7,058 bases of DNA, from contig JAJXXM010000122.1 of NCBI GenBank assembly GCA_021781095.1, positions 1 to 7,058 on the forward strand, written 5' to 3'. Under the pieces are notes generated by a model. It was given only the letters and a program-made list of their open reading frames with translations, was not told the DNA's origin and ran no database searches. The DNA comes from a bacterium (GTDB lineage: Bacteria; Eremiobacterota; Eremiobacteria; Baltobacterales; Baltobacteraceae). Positions 6,196 to 7,058 of this stretch are shown here, one piece after another (the stretch's first letter is position 1; each line of letters opens with the position of its first letter). A program made the position numbers and the translations under genes.

Positions 6196-6209
6196 CCTTA
6201 CTTCATCCT
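6194..6209 (-). repeat. Two AGGATG direct repeats one helical turn apart at the antitoxin start
   Basis: AGGATGAA (from 6209) and AGGATGCA (from 6198) repeat at an 11-bp interval. A looser copy, AGGAA, is at 6185-6181. One overlaps the -10 and the next the start codon, a sensible place for autorepression by the AbrB-like antitoxin. The repeats are short and could be chance. Confidence 0.35.
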
Positions 6210-6233
6210 AAGCAACGGCGTCGAGCGTGTCAA
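6205..6233 (-). promoter_or_regulatory. Sigma-70-like promoter of the toxin-antitoxin operon
   Basis: On the minus strand TTGACA (6233-6228) is a full -35 consensus, followed by exactly 17 bases and TAGGAT (6210-6205), a 4-of-6 match to the -10. Transcription would begin near 6198, only a few bases before the antitoxin ATG at 6195. The -10 overlaps one of two AGGATG repeats 11 bp apart that could bind the antitoxin. Confidence 0.65.
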
Positions 6234-6250
6234 GCTCAGGTTTGGCGCAA

Positions 6251-6283
6251 AGGAGGCCACTGCATCGCTAGGTAAGCCTAGCG
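6251..6283 (+). promoter_or_regulatory. AGGAGG and hairpin upstream of the second FabG/PhaB-like gene
   Basis: AGGAGG (6251-6256) is the strongest ribosome binding site here, but it lies 28 bases from ATG 6285. Between them is a perfect 7-bp stem, CGCTAGG (6266-6272) and CCTAGCG (6277-6283), with loop TAAG, ending one base before the ATG. If the stem folds, AGGAGG and ATG are 10 unpaired bases apart. If it does not, a weak AGGTAAG (6270-6276) is the only nearby site. The stem could instead be a DNA operator. Confidence 0.55.
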
Positions 6284-6284
6284 C

Positions 6285-7058
6285 ATGAGCAATTCGACGG
6301 TCCCCGCTGCCGCAGCCAGTGCGGCACTCACTTCACTTGTCGGCCGGGTCGGCATCGTCACCGGGGGCGCACGCGGCCTCGGCGCCGCGATGACTAAGCT
6401 GCTCGCCGACGACGGAGCGACCGTGGCGATCCTCGGCCTCCCCGCCGACGAGCCGCGCGCGCAAGAATTGCGCGGCACGCTCAACGGCAGTGCGGAACGC
6501 GTCGTTTTTTACGAAAGCAACGTCGGCGAATACGATCGTTGCGTCGCGGCGGTCAACGACGTCATCGCCAAACACGGGCGCATCGATTTCCTCATCAACA
6601 ACGCCGGCATCACCGCCGATAAGACGTTGCGAAAACTCAGCATCGAGGATTGGCATAAGGTCCTGCAGATCAATCTCTCGGGGCCTTTTTACATGACGAA
6701 GGCGGTGATCGAACAGATGATCGCGCAAGGCTACGGCCGCATCGTCAACATTAGTTCGGTAATCGGGCTCACCGGAAATATCGGGCAGGCGAATTACGCG
6801 TCGGCGAAGGCCGGTTTGCTCGGCCTCACCAAGACCGTCGCGCTGGAAATGGCCGGGCGCGGCATCACCTGCAACGCCATCGCGCCGGGATTCATCAAAA
6901 CCGAGATGGTCGCCGCGATGCCCGAAGCCGCAATCGCCGCCGCAACCGCGCAGACGCCGATCGGTCGCATGGGCGACCCTTCGGAGATCGCGCGTACGGT
7001 CCGTTTTCTCATCGATGAAAAGAGCGCCTTCATTACCGGCGCAACCTTCAATATCAAC
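6285..7058 (+). CDS. fabG: FabG/PhaB-type reductase, second paralogue (3' end outside window)
   Basis: The first 258 residues of a classical SDR; only a short C-terminal end is missing, since the family's final NGG block would follow directly. Motifs: TGGARGLG at 26-33, NNAG at 105-108, Ser158 (NISSV), Tyr171 and Lys175 (YASAK). By hand count it matches the protein at 2249-2989 at about 97 of 154 positions from INNAGIT onward, without gaps. It differs by an N-terminal extension of about 16 residues (MSNSTVPAAAASAAL...), low in complexity and Ala-rich. The start at ATG 6285 is firm, because an in-frame TAA lies at 6273. By family it reduces 3-oxoacyl-ACP or acetoacetyl-CoA with NADPH; TEMVAAMPE again points to the PhaB side. 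It is divergent from the toxin-antitoxin operon, and I see no clear promoter in the 89-base spacer on this strand. Confidence 0.9.
   Translation, partial: MSNSTVPAAAASAALTSLVGRVGIVTGGARGLGAAMTKLLADDGATVAILGLPADEPRAQELRGTLNGSAERVVFYESNVGEYDRCVAAVNDVIAKHGRIDFLINNAGITADKTLRKLSIEDWHKVLQINLSGPFYMTKAVIEQMIAQGYGRIVNISSVIGLTGNIGQANYASAKAGLLGLTKTVALEMAGRGITCNAIAPGFIKTEMVAAMPEAAIAAATAQTPIGRMGDPSEIARTVRFLIDEKSAFITGATFNIN

Overview
The window is GC-rich bacterial chromosomal DNA (roughly 60-63% GC by eye, with G/C-ending codons and GTG/TTG starts next to ATG). It is densely packed: no gene-free stretch reaches 300 bases. There are no rRNA or tRNA genes, insertion sequences or CRISPR repeats. The taxon cannot be fixed from sequence alone. 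The gene mix (FabG/PhaB-like reductases, a TIGR04053-type radical SAM protein, a YtrA/YtrB-type ABC operon and an AbrB/PIN toxin-antitoxin pair) would fit a soil or uncultured high-GC phylum such as Eremiobacterota, but that is a weak guess.

Layout, left to right. (1) The C-terminal end of a membrane protein (1-169, +) slightly overlaps a classical short-chain dehydrogenase (151-1011, +). (2) Seven bases on, a convergent radical SAM/SPASM protein (1019-2101, -) begins its run back to the left. (3) A 147-base divergent spacer (2102-2248), in which I see no clear promoter, separates it from a FabG/PhaB-type reductase (2249-2989, +). (4) Convergent to that is a minus-strand operon: GntR-family regulator (5014-5415), ABC ATPase (4109-5017), ABC-2 permease (3078-4106), and possibly a 38-residue small protein (2959-3075) with a good ribosome binding site right after the permease stop. 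A perfect 7+7 palindrome at 5452-5467 is the likely operator. (5) Upstream on the same strand is an AbrB-like antitoxin/PIN toxin pair (5935-6195 and 5492-5938), transcribed from a good sigma-70-like promoter that would give an almost leaderless mRNA. (6) Divergent from it, a second FabG/PhaB-type reductase (6285 to the window end, +) is about 63% identical to the first by hand count. Its strong AGGAGG is separated from its ATG by a perfect hairpin.

How the genes work together: the regulator, ATPase and permease form one translationally coupled exporter unit, probably autorepressed and induced by envelope stress or an antimicrobial, as in YtrA-type operons. The toxin and antitoxin are a self-contained stop/start-overlapping pair. 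The two PhaB-like reductases suggest 3-oxoacyl or acetoacetyl thioester reduction (fatty acid or polyhydroxyalkanoate metabolism), but no partner genes of that pathway are in view. The most distinctive signals are regulatory rather than a new multi-gene system: the hairpin-bridged ribosome binding site, the exporter operator, the 11-bp repeats at the antitoxin start, and the candidate small gene.
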